DNA from: Aculops lycopersici
Lineage: Eukaryota; Arthropoda; Arachnida; Trombidiformes; Eriophyidae
Reading direction: 5' to 3'
DNA length: 64,000 bases
Assembly: GCA_015350385.1 (NCBI GenBank)
Contig: WNKI01000001.1
Span: 10,535,621-10,599,620 of the forward strand
The notes below the pieces were generated by a model that had not been told where the DNA came from, searched no databases, and worked only from the letters and a program-made list of their open reading frames with translations. Numbering within the stretch: position 1 is the stretch's first letter; every line of letters begins with the position of its first letter. The translations under genes were made by a program, and so were the position numbers. Shown piece after piece: positions 1 to 9,578 of this stretch.

Positions 1-869
1 AGATTGATCATCCTCTTTGACTTTCGCTCGGCAGGAGTTAATAAGGTGTCTCGAATGTGTAAGACTGGCATCTGACCACGTGGATTGTCAGGCGACTGCA
101 ACAATTCCAATGCTTCGTCGACCAAGTCGTTCACTTTCTGGTTGTCTTGACGGCGGCATAGCTGTACGTGGCTGAAAACTTTGTAGAAGAAGTAGCCCAA
201 CGGCGAAAGTGCCAACACAATGAGCAGTTGCTTGGTCATGTTCTTGAGTGGTTGAGAGGGTACCAAAAGCCTAAGGTTGTTGGTAGAGTACAAGTAGTAG
301 GAGAATATGGCTATGAAAAATGAGATGAGAGTAATCAGGATACCAAGTGAAATTCGATTTGGGGATACATCGGTGGCACTTGACGTGGAAGAAGATAGAT
401 TAGCTTTGATGAATTCTTTTTCTGATAGCTTCGAAGTATCGCCCTCTAGTTCATCCAATAGGTCTTCACTAGAACTTTCATTATCATCGTCATCAACGTC
501 GTCGTCGTCGTCGTCAACATCTTCGACAGATTCTCCACTTGCCTCACTCTCGTCGTCGTCATCCAGATCCTCTTCGTCCACAACAAAGTCTTCGTCAGAT
601 GTTTCGCTGTCTTCATCGTCTAGATTGGATAATATTGTTATCTTAGACACTTTAGGCGCTGGTGACTGTCTAGGTGTGCTTGATGCTACTTCACTTGTCT
701 CTCCCCCAATTAATGAAACCAACTTTTTGCGATATAGAGTTCTAGTTGAGTCAGTTATTGGTCCCGGAGACTGGCCGTATTCTTTGAGGGCCTCCCGTAA
801 TTCGGGGTCCGTTAGACTTGACACGTTATCCAAAACGCTCAGTTCTTTTTTATGGCGTCTTTGGCTCAT
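1..869 (-). CDS. LEM-domain inner nuclear membrane protein (LEMD2/MAN1-like), 3' end outside window
   Basis: The frame is open from an ATG at 869 to the window edge, giving about 289 residues of an incomplete protein. Residues about 18-54 form a LEM domain (SLTDPELREALKEYGQSPG, then TLYRKKLVSLIG), the fold that binds BAF and tethers chromatin to the nuclear envelope. A long Asp/Glu/Ser-rich acidic stretch follows (about residues 85-135). A hydrophobic helix lies near residues 172-195 and a second near 211-231, only about 15 residues later. The last visible part (HIRDTLLTPAERK) resembles the start of the nucleoplasmic MSC/winged-helix domain of MAN1 and LEMD2. The TM1 position fits LEMD2 better than MAN1. 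The very short loop between the helices is unusual, because human LEMD2 has a long lumenal domain there. It is divergent from VPS52, with 366 bases between the start codons. Confidence 0.8.
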   Translation of the reverse strand, partial: MSQRRHKKELSVLDNVSSLTDPELREALKEYGQSPGPITDSTRTLYRKKLVSLIGGETSEVASSTPRQSPAPKVSKITILSNLDDEDSETSDEDFVVDEEDLDDDDESEASGESVEDVDDDDDDVDDDDNESSSEDLLDELEGDTSKLSEKEFIKANLSSSTSSATDVSPNRISLGILITLISFFIAIFSYYLYSTNNLRLLVPSQPLKNMTKQLLIVLALSPLGYFFYKVFSHVQLCRRQDNQKVNDLVDEALELLQSPDNPRGQMPVLHIRDTLLTPAERKSKRMIN

Positions 870-1235
870 TGTTTCTTATTATTATGTCTCCCAGTCTTGG
901 TCTTAAGATTCGAGGTGTCTTTCTTGATAATGGTGATTTTTGTGATAGTCGATCTAAACTATAAGAATTTAAAATCTCTAATGAATGGCAGTTGTAAGGT
1001 TCGGTGAGGACGCGAAAATAAAACGTGTTTATCGAACGAATCGCTTCAAGGGAGCAACGCATTTTCGAAACGCGTTTTGTTTACTGTGCAAAACTCCTGA
1101 GTTGGTGGCGCTGCAATCGCACTCTGGCACACTGTCAAATTTTGCATCATATCTAGATACCTGACTCGGACTTTTAATATTATTCAATCGGCCGGCTAAA
1201 GATTATTCAATCGAATAGCTATACCACGAAACAAG
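870..1235. other. Divergent intergenic region between LEM gene and VPS52
   Basis: This 366-base stretch separates two head-to-head start codons and presumably holds both promoters. I see no TATA box and no coding potential beyond short chance frames. Confidence 0.6.
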
Positions 1236-3293
1236 ATGGATAAACTTGCCGATTTAGCCAAGATAAGTGCGGAACTCGCCCTCTCGGAGGACATCCAAGA
1301 TAAGAGCAAGCTTGATGTGCCAACAAGAACTGGGAAAGATCTCAGTTCTCAGAAACTCGAAGTGGAGAGACAACTAAAGGAAGTAGAATCGGCTTGTGTT
1401 GCTGATTATATGAAGGAAAGCGATAATATCACTGATTTATTCCATCGAGTAACATGTTGTGACCAAATATTAGAGAGACTCGAGACGATATTGTGCAAAT
1501 TCCAGGCCGACTTAGGCAACATATGCCAGGAGATCATCTCCCTCCATGAGCAAACTGTCTCTCTGAACAGGCAACTTAAAAATAAGCAAGCCATTAGATC
1601 TAAACTAGGTCAATTCATTGAGGATATGACGATACCTCAACCAGTGATTCAGCATATAATGTATACCCCATCCTCCGAAAAAAATTTCGCCTTACACCTA
1701 GTCATTTTAGATCAAAAAATTCACTTTTTCAAGGAGCAAAACTTCAAAGACGCCATGTCATGCAATGATGTCAATCAAACTTTGTTTGGGCTCAAGACGA
1801 AAGCAATATTTAAGGTGAGGGAGTATATTCTTCGCAAGATTCATGATTGTCGCAAGTATCTTTCAAACTACCAAGTGCCACAGAATGCATTGCTTAAAAA
1901 CAAATTCTTCTACCAATTCCTGCTCTCGCATGAAAGAGAAAAAGCGAAGGAAGTTCAGACAGAATATGTGGAAACAATGAGCAAGGTTTATCATAGTTAC
2001 TTCAAGGAGTATATCCATAGATTATGTAAGCTTGAGTACGATGAGAAACCTGATGAGCACGACCTTATGGCAGCTGATGATCAGCACAATCGGAGTAGAA
2101 CTAATATTATCTTCAACACCCGGCCTACTTCCTTGAAGAACAAGTCCACCGTTTTTACTATGGGAACACGATCTTCAGTTATCAAGATAGATCTTGAGGC
2201 ACCTTTGATAATGCCAACTGCCAATAAGCAAGATATCAAGTATGCGCCAGAGGCCTTGTTTCGGACGGTTCATTACGCGTTCCTAGATAACGCCTGCCGC
2301 GAGTATCCATTCCTGAGAGATTTCTTCATGACTGCTAGCGACGTCCAGACGCAAGAATTATTCAACTCAGTCTTCGCGAAGACACTAGCTCTCATCCACT
2401 CGCACTTTAGTGAGCAGTTCAAGTCGAGTTATGACACTATTGCAATATTTCTATGCCTTCACCTAGTTTACAGGTATCGTGAGATGGCTAGACAACGGAA
2501 GATATTTGTGCTCGACTCCTATTGGGACTCGATGGTGAAGTGTTTGTACCCCAGATTTGAGAAACTGGTACAGATGCATATCAACTCGGTTAAAAACTGC
2601 GACTGCGAAAAGCTAACAGGCGTCGATACTATGCCACACTCTATAATCCGTAGATATGCTGAGTTTGCGTCAGCCATCTCTAGTGTTAACGACACATATC
2701 CCGACGAGAGGATCTCCATTTTATTTGGTGAATTGCAGAACGAGGTCATGAACTTCATTCTTCGCACTGCCGCGTTGTTTCAGAACCCCAAGGAGCAGCA
2801 AATCTTTATGATAAACAACTATGACCACATCCTAAGTGTCTTTAAGCGCTCAGATATTAGGGAGGACTCGAAGGATACAGAGGAAATAAAGCTACAGCTG
2901 AGCAAACGAATTCAAGAGATAGTAGAGGAGTTGTTATATCCTCATTTCGGCTCCATTATCACCTTTGTAAAAGATTGCGAGGTCTATTTGGAGAAGGATG
3001 ACCGGGAGTCGTTGAAGAGAGATGAGAAGAAATTAGGCGCCTTAATCGAGACCTTCAACGACAACTGGCAGCGCGCCTTGGATGACATCAGCAAAGATAT
3101 TCTCAATAGCTTCAGTAACTTCGAAAACGGAAACAACATTCAGCAGGCGACTATAGCTCAGTTGTTACAGTATCATATGAGATTTCAAAAGATCATGAGT
3201 CATTCGAGCCTCAAAGATAATTCGAACAGGAGTAAATTGATTGGACTACACGAACTAATGGTTTATGTGAAACGATATAAAACTAATTTTTAA
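1236..3293 (+). CDS. VPS52: VPS52, subunit of the GARP and EARP tethering complexes
   Basis: Single-exon gene of 685 codons, close to the human length (about 720). Vps52 is a core subunit of GARP (with Vps51, 53, 54) and of EARP. It tethers endosome-derived vesicles at the trans-Golgi network or at recycling endosomes. The N-terminal third carries the family's coiled-coil signature (CDQILERLETILCKFQADL, then SLNRQLKNKQAIRSKLGQFI). It is followed by the conserved block KVREYILRKIHDCRK, NYQVPQNALLKNKFFYQFLL and EYVETMSKVYHSYFKEYI. A further family block, NTRPTSLKNKSTVFTMGTRSSVI, begins near residue 297. The ATG at 1236 has a good context (acaagATGG). The poly(A) signal AATAAA is at 3310-3315, only 17 bases after the stop, and the gene is convergent with histone H3. 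No intron is visible. Confidence 0.95.
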   Translation: MDKLADLAKISAELALSEDIQDKSKLDVPTRTGKDLSSQKLEVERQLKEVESACVADYMKESDNITDLFHRVTCCDQILERLETILCKFQADLGNICQEIISLHEQTVSLNRQLKNKQAIRSKLGQFIEDMTIPQPVIQHIMYTPSSEKNFALHLVILDQKIHFFKEQNFKDAMSCNDVNQTLFGLKTKAIFKVREYILRKIHDCRKYLSNYQVPQNALLKNKFFYQFLLSHEREKAKEVQTEYVETMSKVYHSYFKEYIHRLCKLEYDEKPDEHDLMAADDQHNRSRTNIIFNTRPTSLKNKSTVFTMGTRSSVIKIDLEAPLIMPTANKQDIKYAPEALFRTVHYAFLDNACREYPFLRDFFMTASDVQTQELFNSVFAKTLALIHSHFSEQFKSSYDTIAIFLCLHLVYRYREMARQRKIFVLDSYWDSMVKCLYPRFEKLVQMHINSVKNCDCEKLTGVDTMPHSIIRRYAEFASAISSVNDTYPDERISILFGELQNEVMNFILRTAALFQNPKEQQIFMINNYDHILSVFKRSDIREDSKDTEEIKLQLSKRIQEIVEELLYPHFGSIITFVKDCEVYLEKDDRESLKRDEKKLGALIETFNDNWQRALDDISKDILNSFSNFENGNNIQQATIAQLLQYHMRFQKIMSHSSLKDNSNRSKLIGLHELMVYVKRYKTNF

Positions 3294-3346
3294 TGTTTTT
3301 GCAAGGTTCAATAAATTTACACTCTTATATTTTACATAGTTTGTAT

Positions 3347-3362
3347 GGCCATGAGAACGGCC
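3347..3362 (-). terminator. Histone 3' stem-loop of the H3 gene
   Basis: On the minus strand the 16 bases read GGCCGTTCTCATGGCC, a six-pair stem (one G-U pair) with a four-base TCTC loop that fits the UHUH loop consensus of replication-dependent histone mRNAs. It lies 72 bases after the H3 stop codon and is preceded by an A-rich AACAAA stretch. Such stem-loops are bound by SLBP and replace polyadenylation. Its presence supports the reading of this gene as a replicative H3. Confidence 0.8.
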
Positions 3363-3434
3363 TTTGTTACAATTGTCACTAGATCATCCTGGTGGGATTG
3401 AGATGGTTCCCTAGGGAGTTTGTTAGGTGGTTGC

Positions 3435-3908
<474 letters not shown>

Positions 3909-3953
3909 TCAAATATTAAACTCGTTTGATGACCACAAAAAGTTGGTGTGAGC

Positions 3954-3961
3954 TATTTATA
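3954..3961 (-). promoter_or_regulatory. TATA box of histone H3
   Basis: Minus-strand TATAAATA, 109-116 bases upstream of the H3 ATG. It predicts a start of transcription near 3928 and a leader of about 80 bases. Confidence 0.75.
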
Positions 3962-4015
3962 CCAACATAGCGCGCCAAATCTTGTTGTTGCACGTCGGAC
4001 ATGCGCGAAGAGCAG

Positions 4016-4055
4016 GAGTCCTCTGGTCGTTCTTTAAAGGACGACCAGAGGACTC
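4016..4055. repeat. 40-bp near-perfect palindrome upstream of the H3 promoter
   Basis: Two 20-base arms (left GAGTCCTCTGGTCGTTCTTT, right its reverse complement apart from one T/C difference) meet with no spacer at a central TTTAAA. It lies 55 bases upstream of the H3 TATA box and about 200 bases upstream of the RMC1 start. It could be a dimeric protein-binding site, a cruciform-prone element, or a remnant of a small mobile element. No coding sequence is involved. Confidence 0.85.
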
Positions 4056-4259
4056 AACTGCTTTCCCCCGGCGCGCACTCGCTCAGCTCGGCGCTCTTGT
4101 GTTCTGCGTGGCGCTCACTGAAATCTGGCGTTACGCGCGTTTGTTGTTGCTACCAATCCTGTGTCCGTGTTTACAAAAAAGAAATTCTCTGTCTGAGTCC
4201 CTGACCGGCACAAGGCGCCAATAAGCTACCGCCTCTATTAGCGGATATGCCAAATTATT

Positions 4260-6122
4260 ATGGGACCACATCGTAGACCAGACAGGTTACCTAATGTCCC
4301 CCTAGCGGCTACCTCAGTTGTTAGCCAACCCCAAACAAGCGGCAACAAAGGAGTCTTATACCTCAAGAGAAATCATGTAACATTCGACGCACCCTCCAAG
4401 AGGGAGTCTGTATTTTTTGATGAAAGCAACAGAGAGATAATCAGTCTCTCCGGAGTAGATGACAAGACCCGAGTAGTTTTTCAATCAACCGATAGACTCA
4501 ACCTTCTCGAGCTTTCATTGCCTATTGATAAAAGGATTCTATCTATCAAGCTCAACTCAGCGCGAACCATATTAGCCTACCATGTGGAGCGCGGTAACAT
4601 AGAGCTTATCAACCTGAGGCGGGATGATTCAGATCCTGACCAACCTAAATGCTCATTAGATGATAAACGCTACGTCCAGCCAAGTCGAGTTAAGAATTGC
4701 AAACTTATAGGCTTCCAATGGACAGGCCCGAGTGAGTTAGTATTGATCACCGACTTGAGTGTAGAGTATTATCATGTTGATGCCAGCAAGCGTCGGTTAA
4801 AGCATATCAAGTTGTTCCAGTCATCAACAAATTGGTTCGCCTACCAGCCCAATTTTGCAATGAAGTCAATTGATCAGGATGACGATCAAAGAAACGAAAC
4901 TACTCATTCTATTCTAATGGTTTCAACTGGTGCGCTCAGCAACTCGATGCAGCCATATCATTTCACACGAGGCCAAGTGATGAAGTTGCAACGGTTCGAT
5001 GTTGAAGGCTATTGGCATGATAACGATAAGTTGGAGTTATTTGAGCGAAGCATAACCCTTGGTGTTATCTACAACCAAGTCAGGTTGCTTGTTCTACAAC
5101 ACGAGTCTTTGAATGTCAAGTCAAAGGGCGCGCAAATTCTCGTCTACACTTTGGATCTTTCTTCTGGTATTACGTCCAGAACTCACACACTCGACTTGGA
5201 TGTTGGCGGTAGGTTCGCTATTAATATACTGGATAACCTAGTGCTTGCTCACGATCAGCCATCTAAATCAAGCTTTATTTTCGATATCTCGGTTGAGACT
5301 ACGGAAAAATCTGATTGCCCCAAACACTATGTGAGTGTAACTGGAGGCCAACCAATTTTACCTCCAGAAACATCAGGTGAGAAGAATGTGGAGATGTACT
5401 CGCTGAATTGGGTTTTTTTCAGGCCTAACTTCATAGTCGACGCAAGACTCGGACTCCTTACAACTGTAAATCTCGATCTCGATGCCATGGAGGCAGCCAT
5501 TCCAGAGGATCTAGTCCTTTTGAACTTTCTCTCCCATAGAAGTAACTCTGAAAGAATAATCCTGAACAAGTGTTTTCGCATACTGAGCGCCGCTCACCAA
5601 GCTGCGGTTCTGTACGCAGACTCTCACACGAGCCCGCTAGCTAATGTGTCAGCTACATTCGAGACACTTAGCCAGCTTGTTGAAACTGCACCAACTGTAG
5701 ACAGCAAACCGGGCATGAAAAGATCATTCGAGCGAGAGCGCGCAAATGATCCATCAATTGCAGTTATGATAACGCAGGATCAAGTAGATACAAAGATCTT
5801 CAGTCAATTCGACAATATGGCCGCTGGTTTGCCCGGCGCTCACCTTCAATTTGTGTCAGCTACGCTACTGGAGTTCATCTTACTAGTGACAAGGTGCGGC
5901 AAACACGTTGAATTTTGCATATACAAAAGGCTAGTCGAATGTCTAGTTGAAAACCGCAAGCTATTCCAAATCGTCCAGCTCATTCGCTCGAACATCATCG
6001 TAGATTCCAAGAAGATGGCCTGCGCGCTGTTGAGGATAAGAGACCGGGACAAGATCGGCCGACGGCTCGGTCTAGACATGTTACAGCGGTTGGGATATCC
6101 GGACTCCCTTAAAGCTATGTGA
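4260..6122 (+). CDS. RMC1: RMC1, regulator of the Mon1-Ccz1 Rab7 exchange factor
   Basis: Single-exon gene of 620 codons (human RMC1/C18orf8 is 657; Drosophila calls it Bulli). RMC1 is the third subunit of the metazoan Mon1-Ccz1 complex, which activates Rab7 on late endosomes and autophagosomes. The N-terminal half has the family's beta-propeller-like segment: VTFDAPSKRESVFFDES near residue 40, then KLIGFQWTGPSELVLITD and VEYYHVD, matching the human WTSSTEIVFIT and IEFYQV block, then NSMQPYHFTRGQVMKLQRFD. The C-terminal half (LLEFILLVTRCGKHVEFCIYK, LVENRKLFQIVQLIRS) is the helical Mic1 domain. The ATG at 4260 follows a short leader. AATAAA is at 6175-6180, about 50 bases after the stop. Confidence 0.9.
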   Translation: MGPHRRPDRLPNVPLAATSVVSQPQTSGNKGVLYLKRNHVTFDAPSKRESVFFDESNREIISLSGVDDKTRVVFQSTDRLNLLELSLPIDKRILSIKLNSARTILAYHVERGNIELINLRRDDSDPDQPKCSLDDKRYVQPSRVKNCKLIGFQWTGPSELVLITDLSVEYYHVDASKRRLKHIKLFQSSTNWFAYQPNFAMKSIDQDDDQRNETTHSILMVSTGALSNSMQPYHFTRGQVMKLQRFDVEGYWHDNDKLELFERSITLGVIYNQVRLLVLQHESLNVKSKGAQILVYTLDLSSGITSRTHTLDLDVGGRFAINILDNLVLAHDQPSKSSFIFDISVETTEKSDCPKHYVSVTGGQPILPPETSGEKNVEMYSLNWVFFRPNFIVDARLGLLTTVNLDLDAMEAAIPEDLVLLNFLSHRSNSERIILNKCFRILSAAHQAAVLYADSHTSPLANVSATFETLSQLVETAPTVDSKPGMKRSFERERANDPSIAVMITQDQVDTKIFSQFDNMAAGLPGAHLQFVSATLLEFILLVTRCGKHVEFCIYKRLVECLVENRKLFQIVQLIRSNIIVDSKKMACALLRIRDRDKIGRRLGLDMLQRLGYPDSLKAM

Positions 6123-6231
6123 TACACTTGTCTTTCATCTTGTTTTTAACCTCGGGCCGTGTGACCATTATTCGAATAAACTACCATCTCGTGTTGGCGC
6201 CTTTGCTCATGATGTAATTCATGCTCCTTAG

Positions 6232-6545
6232 TTATGAGTTAGCACGATCGAGGCTATGCTCTATCCAATCTTCTATCGCACAGCTCGATCCTTTTTGCCA
6301 CGCAATCAACAGGCGCTGAAGAAGCCGGGGTTCATTTCTGATTTTTCCGATGACTCGCTCGTCAGGCTTAGAGTTTTGCTTGGTAGGTAAGAGAAGCTGT
6401 AGGTAGAGGTGATTATTTTAAAAGATAGGCTTCTAATGTTGGAAAACTCATGGCTGGGCGGGCTTGAGCGTAGAGTCGAGAAAAGTGAGACGCAGCGATA
6501 GACATTCAAATTGGCATACCTTACCATGTCTTGCGCAAGAGACAT
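6232..6545 (-). CDS. Possible two-exon gene for a 61-residue protein, unrecognised
   Basis: Exon 1 (6525-6545) encodes MSLAQDM and ends at a strong donor, ATG|GTAAGG. Exon 2 (6232-6396) follows an acceptor with a pyrimidine-rich tract (ctctacctacag). It is open for 54 codons to TAA, and the joined frame is in phase (21 + 165 bases). The predicted product is basic in the middle and ends with an amphipathic segment (RLLIAWQKG, IEDWIEHSLDRANS). I do not recognise the family, and other splice choices are possible. A TATA box in the right orientation lies about 140 bases upstream. No AATAAA is evident just after the stop. It may instead be non-coding leader sequence. Confidence 0.35.
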
Positions 6546-6649
6546 GATGATTTTCTACGATCTCAATCTACTACTTGTTAATATTTGCCGCGTGCAACTC
6601 GTTTTTTCCCCAAAAGCAACTGCTTTTCTGCGTGAGGTACCGCAAACGT

Positions 6650-6658
6650 TATATAAAA
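6650..6658 (+). promoter_or_regulatory. TATA box directed toward the fatty acyl-CoA reductase gene
   Basis: The plus-strand sequence TATATAAAA lies about 490 bases upstream of the FAR start codon, implying a leader of about 460 bases, possibly spliced. A second TATA box faces the other way 30 bases downstream. Confidence 0.5.
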
Positions 6659-6679
6659 TGCAACTTTGTTATGGGCCGC

Positions 6680-6687
6680 TATTTATA
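6680..6687 (-). promoter_or_regulatory. TATA box on the minus strand, paired with the one at 6650
   Basis: Minus-strand TATAAATA followed by GC, the same core as in the H3 promoter. It faces the possible small spliced gene at 6232-6545. Its centre is about 30 bases from the opposing TATA box, so each box would lie at the other's expected start site. Confidence 0.45.
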
Positions 6688-7143
6688 CTGGGGGTTGGAG
6701 TTTCCAGAGCCGCTCGCTTTCTTGACGACTTTTAACTTGACTACTACATGACGTCTACGCTCGACTCCTACCTGAGCCGGTAGTGCAGGCTAACCAAATG
6801 TGAACGGAAGGCGCGGAGTTGTTGTGTGTTCTGAATGGCTGGAAGTGGCTAGAGCGGGTTGCTCTTTCGTTCCGGCAAGCGCGTTGAGAGGAAGCTGGCT
6901 CCTAAGCTCATTTGGATTACAGCCACTCAACTCAGTCCTAAATTTAGATACTTGCGCCTCGAGTCTGTTTAATTATCTACGCCATCTAGACAGCGAACAA
7001 ACAGAAACTTACTCGCTAAAAAACAAACAAACAATTGGAGGTGCAGCGATCGAGTTGCGATCATTGTCAAGCCGAGCATCTGGAGACGCCACAACTAATC
7101 CACATTTACAGAAATCTCAAGATATATTATTGGAGCACCCAAG
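6688..7143 (+). other. Probable 5' leader of the fatty acyl-CoA reductase gene
   Basis: This stretch runs from the divergent TATA pair to the FAR ATG. A frame is open here and overlaps the FAR start, but it has no ATG, so I do not treat it as coding. No clear splice pair was identified. Confidence 0.45.
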
Positions 7144-8745
7144 ATGACTGCAAGTTATGAGCCTCAAGCGGCGGTGTGCAATCAGAGCGAGCAAAGCCAA
7201 GTAGCAGTATCTCATCAGCCAAATATCAAGCATCAAGCTCGCCAACTGGCCAAATTTTACGCAGGAAAGAGCGTACTAATCACAGGAGCCACCGGCTTCA
7301 TCGGTAAAGTATGTCTTGTAAAGCTGTTCACTTCTCTGAGTCACGTTCGGAGTGTCTACGTGCTGATGAGATCTAAAAAAGGTTCGAGTTCTGAGCAGAG
7401 ATTCAACAGGTTGCTAGCGGAAGAGCCCTTTTGTTCGATTCGCGATGCTGCTGGAAACAGACCCGATTGGTCGAAGGTGCGAGCAGTCGATGGCGATATG
7501 AGCAAAGAGAACTTGGGCCTCTCATCGGCTGACCTAGAAGAGGTGCAGCGCGAAGTAGAGATCGTGATAAACTTGGCCGCTTCAGTTCAGTTTGACGCAC
7601 CGCTCAAGCAAAACTTACAAGACAACTACTTGGGCGCCCGAAATCTGCTCGAGATGTCTTGCAGCTTTCAGCGACTCGTCAGCTTCGTCCACGTGTCCAC
7701 CTTTTACTCAAACTCTCACCTATCTCACATCGAGGAAAAAATCGAGCCACTCAAGAGAAATCACGAACAATTGGCCCAGCTGATCACCTTATTACCAGAG
7801 GAGATGTGCGCCAACGCGGGACCAGACTTAATGGAGAGCCGGCCGAATACATACGTACTAACCAAGGCGATGGCGGAAAACCTTGTTAAGTCCTATGAGA
7901 ATCGTCTTCCCATTGCGATTGTACGACCATCCATCGTGGTGCCCTCAAATCGTGAACCTCAACCCGGATGGGTGGACAACGTGAATGGGCCAATGGGTTT
8001 GGGCATGTTGGCCGCGATTGGAATCTTGCGCAACATTGACTGGAACTACTGGGGAGTTGCTGATCTGATCCCAGTGGACATGGTGGCTAACACAATCTTG
8101 GCAGTGGCCGAGAGAACGCCCCGTTTGGCGCAAAACGAGTTAGTTGTATATAATTGCTCGAGTTCCTCACTGAATCCAGTGACTTGGGGCGGGATGTTTG
8201 AGGTATTGCGCGACGAAAGTCTAAAGGCACCACCCTACAAAATGATTAGAATGCCGATATCAGTGCCAAAGCACAAGCGGGCCAACAAGCTCGGATTCGC
8301 ATTTACCAAACTTTCAGAGCTTCTATTCGCCTACATAATTGACACATTGTTAACTCTTTGTGGCCAAAAGCGACTTCTCGTCAGGCTCACGGCCAAATTA
8401 CATCACGGCTACGAGATCCTGCGCCCATTCACCACCACCGAATACACTTGTACAAACAAAAACTTGGAGGCCGCCTTCCAGGAACTAGTCCCCGAGGACC
8501 GAGATGACTTTGACTTCGATGTAGCTAAAATTAATTGGGAATCCTTCTTCAAGCTTGCATATCATGGATCGCGCGTTCGCTTACTCAAGGAGGATATTAA
8601 CAACTTGCCCGCTGCACGCCGCAAAATGTACATGCTAATGGTATTCGAGCATCTCGTCCGCTTCCTAATGCTTGCTTTCTTCGGCTGGACAATCTACAAG
8701 CTGTATGGTTTTTCTCCGCTCCCGGTTGGCAAGCTAGTTAACTGA
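7144..8745 (+). CDS. Fatty acyl-CoA reductase (alcohol-forming)
   Basis: Encodes 533 residues, the usual FAR length. FARs reduce acyl-CoA to primary fatty alcohol with NADPH, supplying wax esters, ether lipids and cuticular lipids, usually at peroxisomes or the ER. The Rossmann domain starts with KSVLITGATGFIGK (about residues 42-55, TGxxGFxG). It contains VHVSTFYSN and the catalytic Tyr-x3-Lys pair in NTYVLTKAMAE, followed by IVRPSIVVPS and GPMGLGMLAAIG. The C-terminal FAR_C (sterile) domain covers roughly residues 390-490 (ELLFAYIIDTL, INWESFFKLAYHG). A final hydrophobic helix (MVFEHLVRFLMLAFFGWTIY) suggests a tail anchor. The context aagATGA is acceptable. A candidate AATAAA is at 8997-9002. 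Arthropods often carry several FARs, so no finer name is given. Confidence 0.95.
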   Translation: MTASYEPQAAVCNQSEQSQVAVSHQPNIKHQARQLAKFYAGKSVLITGATGFIGKVCLVKLFTSLSHVRSVYVLMRSKKGSSSEQRFNRLLAEEPFCSIRDAAGNRPDWSKVRAVDGDMSKENLGLSSADLEEVQREVEIVINLAASVQFDAPLKQNLQDNYLGARNLLEMSCSFQRLVSFVHVSTFYSNSHLSHIEEKIEPLKRNHEQLAQLITLLPEEMCANAGPDLMESRPNTYVLTKAMAENLVKSYENRLPIAIVRPSIVVPSNREPQPGWVDNVNGPMGLGMLAAIGILRNIDWNYWGVADLIPVDMVANTILAVAERTPRLAQNELVVYNCSSSSLNPVTWGGMFEVLRDESLKAPPYKMIRMPISVPKHKRANKLGFAFTKLSELLFAYIIDTLLTLCGQKRLLVRLTAKLHHGYEILRPFTTTEYTCTNKNLEAAFQELVPEDRDDFDFDVAKINWESFFKLAYHGSRVRLLKEDINNLPAARRKMYMLMVFEHLVRFLMLAFFGWTIYKLYGFSPLPVGKLVN

Positions 8746-9311
8746 ATTTCGCGGAGAGGTGCGTAAATTTTTGGGCTAGGTTGTATGGTTTTTGAGAGAT
8801 CCCGTGAATGTGATCGCGGTGACACCAGCGCCATCAGTGGTGACGGCAAGCGCTCTAGGCGCCGGTGTCTGAACATGGAAAATTAAGCAAAGTGGGTGCA
8901 GTTTTTTTACCCTCGCTTGTTTAACGCTTGATTGCTTATTTCGAGCGCGATTTGTATCCAGCGTCTTGTGGGCCCATTCCATGCAAACATTCCCAAAATA
9001 AAGAAAACTTATGCTTTAGCGTGTTAACCTGTGAACTGCGGGCACTTTCGGGTAATGCTACCCGACTAACTTTACTTACTCTGCGTCATTATTGTATGAG
9101 ACTTCAACCAATAAACATCGAGTACTATCATCATATACTAAAACACCATATCTGCAATTTGAGCTGATCTTCTTCGTCTTAATTCGTCATGATTTGTCAT
9201 AAAGCGCGTCACTAACGTCACGCGAAAAGCTGGTTTGTAGAGCGAGCCGGGAAGCAGTTTCCTGAAAAGTCGCACAGAAAAGAGGGGCAGAATTTTATTC
9301 AGCTAGCGACT

Positions 9312-9578
9312 ACAGGGTGTCCCAAACAACTCTTTTCCCGAATAACTCTCGAAGGGGGCGGGGCTGACGGCTCAAATTTCGTGGGGGTCGATAAAATCGG
9401 GAAGGAATTTAATGTGCAATAAATCAGATTTTTGCGCATGCGCATTGGTATTTTATCGAAAACGAGTCTGTTCTATGTTTCTGGACACGGGAAATTTCGG
9501 GACATTATTTTCAGGGGGTGTGTCGGGATTTCTAAATTTTGGACACGCCCTCTTTCCCGTGTCCAGTAACATAGAACA
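9312..9578. mobile_element. Possible miniature/foldback transposon remnant
   Basis: The left limit is a CAGGGTGTCCCAAA motif at about 9313, a sequence that resembles termini of some arthropod DNA transposons (recollection, not a search). The right part is an inverted repeat: arms 9469-9494 and 9553-9578 are reverse complements over 26 bases with one mismatch, around a 58-base spacer that itself pairs in part (GGGTGTGTC with GACACGCCC). No transposase frame is present, and a matching right terminus and target-site duplication were not established. Confidence 0.4.
9469..9578. repeat. Inverted repeat, 26-base arms
   Basis: The left arm begins TGTTCTATGTTTCTGGACAC and the right arm is its reverse complement with a single T/A mismatch. 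Arms are 9469-9494 and 9553-9578. Confidence 0.85.

Noticed and set aside
307..906. Ser-rich plus-strand frame
   Set aside because: It is the antisense shadow of the acidic Asp/Glu/Ser region of the LEM protein.
6800..7147. 115-codon plus-strand frame overlapping the FAR start codon
   Set aside because: It has no ATG (opens with GTG) and no recognisable motif; most likely leader sequence.
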